9,142 nucleotides of DNA from a bacterium. Its GTDB lineage: Bacteria > SZUA-79 > Acidulodesulfobacterales > Acidulodesulfobacteraceae. The stretch spans positions 1 to 9,142 of the forward strand of contig JAKAKF010000244.1 in the NCBI GenBank assembly GCA_021813595.1, read 5' to 3'. The position numbers and the translations under genes are program-made. Below, one piece after another: positions 1 to 6,687 of the stretch (its first letter is position 1; every line of letters begins with the position of its first letter). Under the pieces are notes generated by a model that saw nothing but the letters and a program-made list of their open reading frames with translations, made no database searches and had not been told where the DNA came from.

Positions 1-269
1 CCGGCTATTGCCGGAATTATGGAAATGGTGTCCCCGTCTTTAACCTTTGAATTTATGTTGTCTATAAATCTTATGTCTTCATCGTTCAGATAAACGTTAA
101 CGAATCTTCTTACCTGGTCATTCTGTTCGCATATTCTTTCTTTTATTCCGGAAAAATTTTTTTCTAAATCGTTTATTACTTCTATGATATTTGAACCGTT
201 GGATTCCACTTCCGCTTTGCCGCCGGTTAAAGTTCTTAGCGGAGTAGGTATTCTTACTTTTATAGGCAT
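1..269 (-). CDS. MoaD/ThiS-family sulfur-carrier protein (3' end cut by window edge)
   Basis: Small ubiquitin-like (beta-grasp) protein. It starts MPIKVRIPTPLR and carries a family-typical stretch near residues 58-80 (RFVNVYLNDEDIRFI, then KDGDTISIIPAIAG). The last readable residue, 90, is the first glycine of what should be the C-terminal Gly-Gly; the rest lies outside the window. In this family that glycine tail is adenylated by a ThiF/MoeB-type enzyme and converted to a thiocarboxylate that donates sulfur. The start is supported by a strong Shine-Dalgarno AAAGGAGGA at 283-275, five bases upstream. It lies 68 bases downstream of the thrC-like gene on the same strand and under the same SAM riboswitch. 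This favours a role in sulfur amino-acid synthesis (like CysO or HcyS) over molybdopterin or thiamine, but the sequence alone cannot settle the acceptor. Family assignment is firm; pathway is inference. Confidence 0.85.
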   Translation of the reverse strand, partial: MPIKVRIPTPLRTLTGGKAEVESNGSNIIEVINDLEKNFSGIKERICEQNDQVRRFVNVYLNDEDIRFIDNINSKVKDGDTISIIPAIA

Positions 270-337
270 TTTAATCCTCCTTTATTTTTTTATAGTTAAA
301 ATTATTATGATTTTTTATTATTTATATAATATATTAT

Positions 338-1582
338 TTAATCTTTTCTTTTAATTTTAGATAAAACTCCCTCAAATTCTTCTAAATTAGCTTCAATAAC
401 CGGCGCTTCTTTTAATTTTCCGTTTAATGCCTCAAGAGTTTTAAGTCCGTTGCCCGTAATAGCAAGAACCGTCGTTTCGTTTTTGTTTATATAGCCTTTT
501 TCTATAAGTTTTTTTGCTACGGCTACGGTGACGCCTCCTGCAGTTTCGGTAAATATGCCTTCGGTAGCGGCAAGAAGTTTCATGCCTTCGACTATTTCTT
601 CGTCGGTAGCGTCTTCGCCGTATCCGCCTGTTTTATTCATAAGGTCGGATGCATAGTAGCCGTCTGCCGGATTTCCTATCGCAAGTGATTTTGCGATAGT
701 ATTGGGAGTTCTTACAGGTTTTATAAATTCTCTTTTTTCTTTTACGGTTGAGGTTATAGGGTTGCATCCGGTAGCCTGCGCTCCGAAAATTCGAGTATGC
801 GGTTTTTCGTTAAGCAGTCCGCAGTAATCGAACTCGTCTATGGCTTTGCCTACTTTTGTTATTAAAGAACCGCCGGCCATTGGAACTACGACGTTATCGG
901 GGGCTTTAAATCCTAATTGTTCTAGCATTTCGAAAGTAAGGGATTTTGAACCTTCGGCATAATAAGGCCTTAAATTTATGTTTACGAATGCCCAACTGTG
1001 TTTGCCGGCTATTTCGGTGCAGAGCCTGTTGACTTTATCGTAACTGCCGTTAATTTTAACGAGATTAGTGTCGTATATAAGTGTCCCCAATACTTTTCCC
1101 GTTTCAAGGTTTGACGGTATGAATACGAAACTTTCGTAACCGGAAGAAGCCGCTAATGCCGCAACGGAATTTGCCAGGTTGCCCGTAGATGCGCAGGCGA
1201 CGGTTTTAAAACCGAATTCTCTTGCTTTTGCAATAGCTACCGAAACGACTCTATCTTTAAAAGATAGTGTAGGAAAGTTTACGGCATCGTTTTTAACGTA
1301 CATTTCTTTAACGCCGAGTGCTTTTGCAAGGTTATCGGCTTTTACGAGCGGCGTATATCCCACGTTTTTGCCTATTTTTATCTCTCCTTTTATAGGAAGA
1401 AGTTCCTGATACCGCCACATATTGGCATCGCGAGATTTTATTTTTTCTTTTGTTATCTCTTTTTTTATTTTATCGTAATCGTAGTCCACTTCGAGCGGAC
1501 CGAAACAATAATCGCAAACATAAAGCGGGCTGTCTGGATATTCCTTGCCGCATTCCCTGCATTTTAAACCTTTCACGAACAT
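338..1582 (-). CDS. thrC: Threonine synthase-like PLP enzyme (fold type II)
   Basis: Protein of 414 residues. Threonine synthase converts O-phosphohomoserine to threonine and phosphate in the cytosol using pyridoxal phosphate. An N-terminal zinc ribbon is visible (C8, C11, C23, C26). It is followed by the PLP-lysine motif PTLSFKDR (Lys109), the STGN substrate loop (132-135), a glycine-rich phosphate-binding AGGSL segment near residue 240, and a C-terminal ITGNGLKT motif typical of the family. The start is supported by AAGGAGA at 1593-1587, four bases before the ATG. The gene sits directly behind a SAM-I riboswitch and ahead of a MoaD/ThiS-like carrier. A SAM-sensing switch is expected on methionine genes, so the enzyme may instead (or also) form homocysteine from O-phosphohomoserine using carrier-bound sulfur, by analogy with CysM/CysO. 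The fold assignment is very secure; the exact reaction is not. Confidence 0.9.
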   Translation of the reverse strand: MFVKGLKCRECGKEYPDSPLYVCDYCFGPLEVDYDYDKIKKEITKEKIKSRDANMWRYQELLPIKGEIKIGKNVGYTPLVKADNLAKALGVKEMYVKNDAVNFPTLSFKDRVVSVAIAKAREFGFKTVACASTGNLANSVAALAASSGYESFVFIPSNLETGKVLGTLIYDTNLVKINGSYDKVNRLCTEIAGKHSWAFVNINLRPYYAEGSKSLTFEMLEQLGFKAPDNVVVPMAGGSLITKVGKAIDEFDYCGLLNEKPHTRIFGAQATGCNPITSTVKEKREFIKPVRTPNTIAKSLAIGNPADGYYASDLMNKTGGYGEDATDEEIVEGMKLLAATEGIFTETAGGVTVAVAKKLIEKGYINKNETTVLAITGNGLKTLEALNGKLKEAPVIEANLEEFEGVLSKIKRKD

Positions 1583-1644
1583 TTTGTCTCCTTATTTTAA
1601 TTTATTCTGTTTTTAATTTATTTTATTAAAGTAAAGCCTATAAC

Positions 1645-1687
1645 AAAAAAACCTCTCCTTCCCGAAAATTAGGAAGAAGAGGTTTTT
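1645..1687 (-). terminator. Intrinsic terminator, expression platform of the SAM riboswitch
   Basis: A hairpin of 16 base pairs is formed by 1647-1662 against 1672-1687, with one G-U wobble in the RNA (1657/1677) and a 9-base loop. In the minus-strand transcript the 3' arm ends in a U-run (complement of the seven A at 1645-1651). It lies between the SAM aptamer and the thrC-like gene, the position expected for a transcription-attenuation platform. The RNA segment AAGAAGA in the 3' arm of aptamer helix P1 (1703-1697) can pair with UCUUCUU in the terminator 5' arm (1680-1674), giving a plausible antiterminator when SAM is absent. Confidence 0.88.
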
Positions 1688-1698
1688 AAACTCGTTTC

Positions 1699-1806
1699 TT
1701 CTTATCTTCCAGGAATGAACCTGCGGGAATTAGCACCGATTTTATTATAATCTAAACGGTTGCTGCGGTTTCAAAGGGCCCGTCCCTCTACCGCTCTCGA
1801 TAAGAA
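1699..1806 (-). ncRNA. SAM-I (S-box) riboswitch aptamer
   Basis: The minus strand reads as a classic S-box. P1 closes perfectly over 8 base pairs (UUCUUAUC at 1806-1799 with GAUAAGAA at 1706-1699). P2 is GCGGU/ACCGC (1794-1790 with 1769-1765) and encloses the conserved GAGGGACGGGCCC and GAAACC core. P3 is ACCG/CGGU (1760-1757 with 1738-1735). The conserved GGUGCUAAUUCC follows, then CGCAGG, and P4 closes as CAGG/CCUG (1723-1710). In this family SAM binding stabilises P1 and permits the downstream terminator, so genes are shut off when methionine/SAM is plentiful. The regulated genes here are the thrC-like gene and the sulfur carrier. Identification rests on sequence motifs and all four helices pairing. 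Confidence 0.96.
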
Positions 1807-1811
1807 CATTA

Positions 1812-1840
1812 AATATAGACTTGTCTGACAGTCTATTTAA
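1812..1840 (-). promoter_or_regulatory. Candidate minus-strand promoter for the riboswitch-thrC transcript
   Basis: On the minus strand TATATT (1817-1812, 5 of 6 to the -10 consensus) is preceded by TTAAAT (1840-1835, 3 of 6 to the -35 consensus) at 17-base spacing. Initiation about 1805 would start the RNA almost exactly at riboswitch helix P1. A perfect TATAAT also occurs on this strand at 1845-1840 but lacks a recognisable -35. The region is so AT-rich that either match could be chance. Confidence 0.3.
1816..1835. repeat. 20-bp interrupted inverted repeat in the divergent control region
   Basis: The sequence TAGACTTGTCTGACAGTCTA is a near-palindrome: TAGAC/GTCTA outer arms and TGTC/GACA inner arms around a central T, with one unpaired T. 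It covers the -35 of the plus-strand promoter candidate and the spacer of the minus-strand one, a position suited to an operator. No regulator is identifiable from the window, and it could be a chance symmetry. Confidence 0.35.
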
Positions 1841-1849
1841 TTATATAAT
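1821..1849 (+). promoter_or_regulatory. Sigma70-type promoter for the rlpA-led gene run
   Basis: TTGTCT (1821-1826, 4 of 6 to the -35 consensus) is followed after exactly 17 bases by a perfect TATAAT (1844-1849). Initiation would fall near 1856, giving a leader of about 94 bases before the rlpA start. Additional TATAAT hexamers at 1886-1891 and 1891-1896 are less well supported because only a weak -35 (TTTGTA, 1869-1874) lies upstream. No plus-strand terminator is visible downstream, so this could drive much of the run to the right. Confidence 0.5.
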
Positions 1850-1949
1850 TGTAATAAAAATTCGTATGTTTGTATGTATAAAATGTATAATATAATGAAT
1901 TAAATAAATTATGCATTTATTTTTTTATTATATAGTATAAATATTAAAG

Positions 1950-2720
1950 ATGTCAAATAAAAAAATAACCTTAATATTAATTTTATTTTTTGTTTTTATG
2001 CCCGCGGTTTTTCTATCCGGCTGCGTTCCTTATATAATAGGAGGAAATTATTCGGGACAAAGCGCTAGAGGATATGCCCCTCCTCCAGGATATTATCCCC
2101 CTAAACAAATATCTAACGATGTAGAAATAGGAGTAGCTTCGTGGTATGGTCCAGGATTTCAGGGCAGACCTACCGCAAGCGGTCAAATTTATAACATGTA
2201 CGATTTAACCGCGGCTTCGCTAACCCTTCCTTTAAACAGTTATGCTTACGTGACGGATCTGGAAAATCATAGAAGCGTTGAAGTTTTGGTTAACGACAGA
2301 GGTCCTTATGCCGACGGCAGGATTATGGATCTTTCGTATGCGGCGGCAAGAGCTTTAGATATGGTAGGACCGGGGACTGCATTGGTAAGGGTGCAGTATT
2401 TGGGTCCAAATCCCGTTTCTTTAGCTCAATGTAGAAGATATTATGGTACAAGCGGAATAGCGCCGGCCGTAAAACATGCGCCGCCGGTTTGCGGTTATAC
2501 GCTGCAGTTTGCCGCTTATACGAGAAAGGCAAAGGCGCTAAAAAAAATATCGGCAATGAAAAAATTTGTGCCCGGAGTTAAGCTTGCAGAAAAAAATATA
2601 AGGGGCACATTCTATTATAAAGTGGTATTCGGCGACTTTAAAAATTTGCAGGATGCTTATAATTTTGCCAAAACTATAGCAAAATACGGTTACGACGTTT
2701 ATATTACGCGGTCTGAATAA
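1950..2720 (+). CDS. rlpA: RlpA-family septal ring lipoprotein (double-psi beta-barrel plus SPOR)
   Basis: Protein of 256 residues. It has a lipoprotein signal peptide with lysines at 4-5, a hydrophobic core to about 22, and lipobox LSGC with lipidated Cys25. A proline- and tyrosine-rich linker follows. The RlpA double-psi beta-barrel spans about 59-152 (GVASWYGPGF, RPTASG, VNDRGPY, GRIMDLS), and a C-terminal SPOR domain about 181-256 would bind denuded glycan strands at the septum. In Pseudomonas aeruginosa, RlpA is a lytic transglycosylase needing H131 and D157. Here the Asp is kept (D116) but the TAAH histidine, exactly 26 residues earlier, is Ser90, and the FHG histidine is Gln71. Catalysis is therefore doubtful and a binding or structural role is likely. 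The Shine-Dalgarno is weak. kdsB follows after 34 bases. Family assignment is secure. Confidence 0.93.
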   Translation: MSNKKITLILILFFVFMPAVFLSGCVPYIIGGNYSGQSARGYAPPPGYYPPKQISNDVEIGVASWYGPGFQGRPTASGQIYNMYDLTAASLTLPLNSYAYVTDLENHRSVEVLVNDRGPYADGRIMDLSYAAARALDMVGPGTALVRVQYLGPNPVSLAQCRRYYGTSGIAPAVKHAPPVCGYTLQFAAYTRKAKALKKISAMKKFVPGVKLAEKNIRGTFYYKVVFGDFKNLQDAYNFAKTIAKYGYDVYITRSE

Positions 2721-2754
2721 ATTTATTTTATTTTACGATTAAATATAATAAAAT

Positions 2755-3528
2755 ATGAATATGAAAAAAATAGTCGCGGTTATACCCGCAAGATATAAAT
2801 CGACGAGGTTTGAAGGAAAACCTCTTGCTTTGATTATGGGAAAGCCGATGATAAAGCATGTTTACGAAGGAGTTAAAAAGTCGGAATTGTTGTCGGACGT
2901 CATCATAGCTACGGAAGACGAAAGAATATTCGACGCTTGCAAAGATTTCGGAGCAAACGTAGTTATGACTAAAGATACTCATCAGACTGGAACGGACAGG
3001 ATAATCGAAGCCGTTCAGAATGTGGACGCCGATATAATACTAAACATACAGGGAGACGAACCGTTAGTAAATTCGGAAATAATATCTGCATTAATAAAAC
3101 CTTTTGACGAAAACGGAGAAAAAGGAGAAATTACATTTACGAGCGTTAAAACGCCTATTTACGACTTTGACGAGTTTATGGATCCAAATAACGTAAAAGT
3201 AGTAGTGGATAAAGAAAATTTCGGAATATATTTTTCCAGAAGCCCTATACCTTACGACAGGGAACAGGCCGATAAGCTTAAGGATATTAAAGGGATTTAC
3301 GGTTATAAACATCTCGGTTTTTACGGATATACGAAAAAATTTCTTTTTGAATTCGGTAAAATGGAGCAGTCTTATTTAGAAAAAAAGGAGATGCTGGAAC
3401 AGTTGAGGGCAATAGAAAACGGTTATAAGATAAAACTTGAAACCGTCGATATTTCTACGATACCGGTCGACGTTAAAGACGATATTAAAAAGGTTGAAAA
3501 TTTTATTTTAAAATCTTATAATAATTAA
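2755..3528 (+). CDS. kdsB: 3-deoxy-manno-octulosonate cytidylyltransferase (CMP-KDO synthetase)
   Basis: Protein of 257 residues, close to the usual 245-260. It transfers CMP from CTP to KDO, giving the activated sugar for the lipid A-core of lipopolysaccharide, so it marks an outer membrane. Visible motifs are the N-terminal nucleotide-binding PARYKSTR (11-18) with GKPL (21-24), ATEDER (52-57), HQTGTDR (76-82) and NIQGDEP (97-103), followed by the KHLGFYGY segment in the C-terminal half. The frame offers ATG at 2755 and at 2761; both keep all motifs and neither has a clear Shine-Dalgarno, so the exact start is uncertain by two residues. No kdsA or pyrG neighbour is present; it lies between rlpA and rpmE in the co-directional run. 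Confidence 0.95.
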   Translation: MNMKKIVAVIPARYKSTRFEGKPLALIMGKPMIKHVYEGVKKSELLSDVIIATEDERIFDACKDFGANVVMTKDTHQTGTDRIIEAVQNVDADIILNIQGDEPLVNSEIISALIKPFDENGEKGEITFTSVKTPIYDFDEFMDPNNVKVVVDKENFGIYFSRSPIPYDREQADKLKDIKGIYGYKHLGFYGYTKKFLFEFGKMEQSYLEKKEMLEQLRAIENGYKIKLETVDISTIPVDVKDDIKKVENFILKSYNN

Positions 3529-3564
3529 CTTATATTAAAAAAATAAAAAAGGAGCGGTAAAAAC

Positions 3565-3786
3565 ATGAAAGAGGGAATACACCCGAAAATTTATCAGGCT
3601 AAAGTTAAATGCGCCTGCGGGGAAGAATTCGTTACGGGAAGCACCGTAGAGGAAATTCACGTCGATATATGTTCAAAATGCCATCCGTTTTATACGGGTA
3701 AGCAAAAATTTGTCGATAGCGCAGGAAGAATAGATAAATTTAACAAAAAATATGCCGGCGTAAAAAGCAGCGCCGCTAAAAAATAA
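3565..3786 (+). CDS. rpmE: 50S ribosomal protein L31 (zinc-binding type)
   Basis: Protein of 73 residues, a normal length for bL31, which bridges the large and small ribosomal subunits. It begins MKEGIHPKI, and carries four cysteines (C16, C18, C36, C39) in the CxC...[12 protein letters not shown] arrangement of the zinc-containing form, then [10 protein letters not shown] and a lysine-rich tail. Retained cysteines mean this is the zinc-replete type, not the cysteine-free YkgM/type-B paralogue made under zinc starvation. It has one of the best ribosome-binding sites in the window: AAGGAG at 3549-3554, ten bases before the ATG. It opens the translation-related block with prfA and prmC downstream. 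Confidence 0.97.
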   Translation: MKEGIHPKIYQAKVKCACGEEFVTGSTVEEIHVDICSKCHPFYTGKQKFVDSAGRIDKFNKKYAGVKSSAAKK

Positions 3787-3817
3787 ACAAATAAATTTAT
3801 TATTTTTCCTTTTATGA

Positions 3818-4528
3818 ATGGTTAAGCTTATTAATTATACTTCCAAGCCTGAAATTACTATTGCTACTGCAGCGCGTCTATGCTACAGTTCTTACGGCAT
3901 AGACAAGATAGAGGCCGATTTTAACGACGGCGAGAAAGGACTTGAGCAGGCCAGGAAACTAATTAAAAGAATAAGGATTTCGGGGCACGAATCCGTTCTG
4001 GAACATTCTAATTTTACTTTCGGCGTGGAAAAATTGTCGAGAAGCGCTTCCCATCAATTAGTAAGGCATAGAATAGCTTCATATTCTCAAAGAAGCCAGC
4101 GGTACGTTAAGGAAGATAAGCCTAAATATCTTATTCCCGATTCTATAGCCTGTAATCCTGAATTTTTGGAAAAATATAAAAAAATAACCGAAGATATTTT
4201 TTCGCTTTACGGATATTTTATAGAAAAAGGCGTTCCTGCGGAAGATGCCAGATATCTTCTTCCAAATGCGACTGAAACCCAAATTATTTTTACTATGAAT
4301 GCAAGGGAACTCCTTCATTTTTTTAAGCTTAGAGGATGCAACAGAGCGCAGTGGGAGATAAGGTCGGTAGCCCGTGAAATGTTTAAATTGGCCTATCCTA
4401 TAGCTCCGTCTGTTTTTCACGGAGCGGGTCCGTCGTGCGTAAGGGGAAATTGTTCCGAAGGGGAATTCTCTTGCGGAAGTCCTTCAGACGTGAGGAAGTC
4501 CTGGTTAAAAGGCGGTCTCGACTTTTAA
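3818..4528 (+). CDS. thyX: Flavin-dependent thymidylate synthase
   Basis: Protein of 236 residues. ThyX makes dTMP from dUMP using methylene-tetrahydrofolate with FAD/NADPH, and is the alternative to ThyA. The signature RHRx7S is present as R83-H84-R85...S93 (RHRIASYSQRS), preceded by the HESVLEH segment (57-63) and followed by the C-terminal ELLHFF...RGCNRAQWEIR block that helps bind nucleotide. The C-terminal tail adds three cysteines (C207, C212, C219) in GPSCVRGNCSEGEFSCG. I recall similar tails in other ThyX proteins of anaerobes but cannot assign a function. An ATG at 3814 is out of frame and stops after three codons, so 3818 is the start; no clear Shine-Dalgarno is visible. It sits 31 bases after rpmE and about 50 before prfA. 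ThyX use often goes with absence of ThyA, which cannot be checked here. Confidence 0.95.
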   Translation: MVKLINYTSKPEITIATAARLCYSSYGIDKIEADFNDGEKGLEQARKLIKRIRISGHESVLEHSNFTFGVEKLSRSASHQLVRHRIASYSQRSQRYVKEDKPKYLIPDSIACNPEFLEKYKKITEDIFSLYGYFIEKGVPAEDARYLLPNATETQIIFTMNARELLHFFKLRGCNRAQWEIRSVAREMFKLAYPIAPSVFHGAGPSCVRGNCSEGEFSCGSPSDVRKSWLKGGLDF

Positions 4529-4565
4529 CCTTAATTCTATTTGCTATATGCATTTAATTGCTTTG

Positions 4566-4571
4566 AAGGAT
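4566..4571 (+). promoter_or_regulatory. Ribosome-binding site that sets the prfA start
   Basis: AAGGAT at 4566-4571 has its GGA core eight bases before the ATG at 4579, an ideal spacing. The longer in-frame ATG at 4570 overlaps this site and has no Shine-Dalgarno of its own, so initiation at 4579 is preferred. Confidence 0.65.
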
Positions 4572-4578
4572 GTGTTTA

Positions 4579-5655
4579 ATGCTTGACGATAACTTAATAA
4601 AAAAAGCCTCGGAATTATCAGAAAAAGCCGAGGAATTATATTCTAAAATACAGGAAGAAAGCACAAAAGGTTTCAGTCCGGAAATAAAAGAATTATCTAA
4701 ACAATACAACGCTATAAAAAAAACTGCGGAACAATTTTCGGAATATAATAAAACGGAATCAGAAATAAAAGACCTTGAAAAGCTGATTAAAACAGAGTCC
4801 GACCCCGCTCTAATCGATTTAGAAAACGAAGAAATAAATTCCCTAAAAAGCAAAGCGGATAAAATAGCCGAAGAAATTAAAGATTTCTTTTATCCCAAAG
4901 AAAATTCTCAGGACAGAGACATACTTCTAGAAATAAGAGCCGCTACCGGCGGCGAAGAAGCCGCACTTTTCGCCCTTGACCTTTTTAAAATGTACAATAA
5001 GTATGCCTTAACAAAAAATTTTCAATTCGAAGCTATTTCTTTAAGCCCTTCTTCTACCGGCGGGTTAAAAGAAGCCATAGTTTCGGTAAAAGGAAAAGAA
5101 GCATTCCGTCTTTTGCGCAATGAAAGCGGAGTGCACAGGGTTCAAAGAATTCCGGCAACGGAAACGCAGGGAAGGGTGCATACTTCGGCGGCTACCGTTG
5201 CAGTCATGCCTGAAGCCGAAGAAATAGATTTAAAAATAAATCCAGAAGATTTAAGAATAGACGTTTACAGGTCTTCCGGACACGGCGGGCAGAGCGTCAA
5301 TACTACGGATTCGGCAGTCAGGGTTACGCATATTCCGTCCGGATTAGTCGTTACCTGTCAGGACGAAAAATCTCAGCACAAAAATAAAGCTAAAGCACTT
5401 AGAATATTAAGGTCGCGTCTATTAAACAGGATAGAAGCAGATAAAAAAAGCATAGAGGCTCAAAACAGAAAAAGTATGGTAGGCAGCGGCGACAGAAGCG
5501 AAAAGATAAGAACTTATAATTTTCCGCAGGGCAGAATAACTGACCACCGCGCCGGTATAACCATACATAAGCTGGCTTCTTTTATGGACGGCGAATTAGA
5601 CGAACTTTTGATGCCTTTGGCGGATTATATCGAATCGCAGAAACAACTGCAATAA
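4579..5655 (+). CDS. prfA: Peptide chain release factor 1
   Basis: Protein of 358 residues from the preferred ATG at 4579 (361 if the upstream ATG at 4570 is used), matching RF1 length. RF1 recognises UAA and UAG stop codons and triggers peptide release. An N-terminal helical, strongly charged domain leads to EIRAATGGEEAA (about 118-129). The stop-codon-reading tripeptide is PAT (192-194, within RIPATETQGRVHTSA), which distinguishes RF1 from RF2 (SPF). The catalytic GGQ is at 236-238 in SSGHGGQSVN, followed by the conserved CQDEKSQHKNK segment. The downstream gene encodes the methyltransferase that modifies the GGQ glutamine, the classic prfA-prmC pairing. All key residues are intact. Confidence 0.97.
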   Translation: MLDDNLIKKASELSEKAEELYSKIQEESTKGFSPEIKELSKQYNAIKKTAEQFSEYNKTESEIKDLEKLIKTESDPALIDLENEEINSLKSKADKIAEEIKDFFYPKENSQDRDILLEIRAATGGEEAALFALDLFKMYNKYALTKNFQFEAISLSPSSTGGLKEAIVSVKGKEAFRLLRNESGVHRVQRIPATETQGRVHTSAATVAVMPEAEEIDLKINPEDLRIDVYRSSGHGGQSVNTTDSAVRVTHIPSGLVVTCQDEKSQHKNKAKALRILRSRLLNRIEADKKSIEAQNRKSMVGSGDRSEKIRTYNFPQGRITDHRAGITIHKLASFMDGELDELLMPLADYIESQKQLQ

Positions 5656-5751
5656 AGTTTTATAATTTTATAATATAAAATATTTGGCTATTTACAAATT
5701 AATTAAAGATCGAAGCATTATCCTATATAAGATTGTTTCGCTTTGCGCCGG

Positions 5752-6687
5752 ATGACTATTTACGAATTAATTAAAAACGGGGAATACAGGCTGAAAAAAG
5801 CCGGAATACAAAATCCTTATAACGAATCGCTCGGTTTAATGCAATATGCGCTCGGTTTAAATTTAGAAAAAATTATTGTTTCGTATGAAGATAATATTTC
5901 TGAGGTAAAAAAACAAACTTTCGAAAAATTAATAGAAAGAAGGTTTAAAAAGGAACCTTTCGCTTATATAGTTAAAAATAAAGAATTTTATTCTTTAAAT
6001 TTTTGCGTTGACGAAACGGTTTTGATACCGAGGCCAGATACCGAATGCTTAGTTGATGCCGCAATTGAGGAAATACGATGGCTTTACGGCATATATAAAA
6101 AAAAGATTAATGTTATAGATTTAGGTACGGGTTGCGGAGCAGTTGCGATTTCTATTGCAAAGAATTTTGATAATGTTATAATTTATGCTGCGGATAACAA
6201 CTTAACTAGTTTAAAAACCGCGGAAAAAAATATAATTAATAACGGCGTTCAGAAAAAAGTAGTTCCGGTTTTTTTAGACATCCTTAAATTAAACTGCGGC
6301 GAAAATTTGTCTTTAAATACAAGCGTAAGCGTCGGAGACTTTGATTTTTATAATCTTAATAACTATGATTTAATTATATCAAATCCGCCGTATATAACTA
6401 CGGAAGATTTAGCGTCGCTGGAAGACGATATTAAATTTTACGAACCGGTCGGAGCTTTAGACGGAGGCAAAGACGGGCTTTTATTTTATAGAAAAATATT
6501 CGATGCCGCATCGATTGCCCGCGAAAAAATTAAAACGCTGATTTTAGAGATAGATTATCGCAAAAAAAAAGAAATTCAGTCTTTGTTTGAAGAAAGGTTT
6601 GATAATATCAATTTAAAATTTAAGAAAATAGATTTTATTAACGATTTAAATAATAAAGAAAGGGCGGTAAAAATTACATATGGATAA
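5752..6687 (+). CDS. prmC: Release factor glutamine methyltransferase
   Basis: Protein of 311 residues from ATG 5752; an in-frame TTG at 5743 would add three residues but has no ribosome site. PrmC uses S-adenosylmethionine to N5-methylate the GGQ glutamine of release factors 1 and 2. Visible are the N-terminal helical substrate-recognition domain, the IPRPDTE motif (93-98), SAM-binding motif I DLGTGCGAVAIS (123-134) and the catalytic NPPY (211-214, within SNPPYITTEDL). The protein is about 25-30 residues longer than many homologues. The excess lies mainly in a polar segment of about 20 residues just before NPPY (roughly 182-204), where most members have a short loop. It lies 96 bases after prfA, the widest gap in the run, and its last 8 bases overlap murA, so the two are probably translationally coupled. 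Confidence 0.95.
   Translation: MTIYELIKNGEYRLKKAGIQNPYNESLGLMQYALGLNLEKIIVSYEDNISEVKKQTFEKLIERRFKKEPFAYIVKNKEFYSLNFCVDETVLIPRPDTECLVDAAIEEIRWLYGIYKKKINVIDLGTGCGAVAISIAKNFDNVIIYAADNNLTSLKTAEKNIINNGVQKKVVPVFLDILKLNCGENLSLNTSVSVGDFDFYNLNNYDLIISNPPYITTEDLASLEDDIKFYEPVGALDGGKDGLLFYRKIFDAASIAREKIKTLILEIDYRKKKEIQSLFEERFDNINLKFKKIDFINDLNNKERAVKITYG

Noticed and set aside
1..269. Assignment of the small carrier as molybdopterin synthase subunit MoaD or thiamine ThiS
   Set aside because: The family fold fits all of these, but no moa or thi gene is nearby and the SAM-riboswitch/thrC context favours sulfur amino-acid metabolism; left as family-level only.
1179..1409. 76-residue open frame on the plus strand
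   Set aside because: It is antisense to the central part of the thrC-like gene and shows no family pattern.
4079..4420. 113-residue open frame on the minus strand
   Set aside because: It lies entirely opposite thyX, which has clear family motifs; its sequence is low-complexity Phe/Arg/Lys-rich and has no ribosome site.
4570..4578. ATG 4570 as the prfA start
   Set aside because: It overlaps the Shine-Dalgarno AAGGAT that is ideally spaced for ATG 4579; the shorter form matches RF1 length.
4579..5655. Release factor 2 instead of release factor 1
   Set aside because: The stop-codon-reading tripeptide is PAT, not SPF, and there is no programmed in-frame UGA frameshift site near the start.
5665..5681. 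Perfect A/T palindrome (ATTTTATA, one base, TATAAAAT) after prfA as a terminator
   Set aside because: The stem is pure A/T, the loop is a single base and no T-run follows, so it would not form a working terminator; probably chance in AT-rich DNA.
5743..5751. TTG as the prmC start codon
   Set aside because: It adds only three residues (MRR) upstream of a good ATG at 5752, has no ribosome site, and family N-termini match the ATG start.
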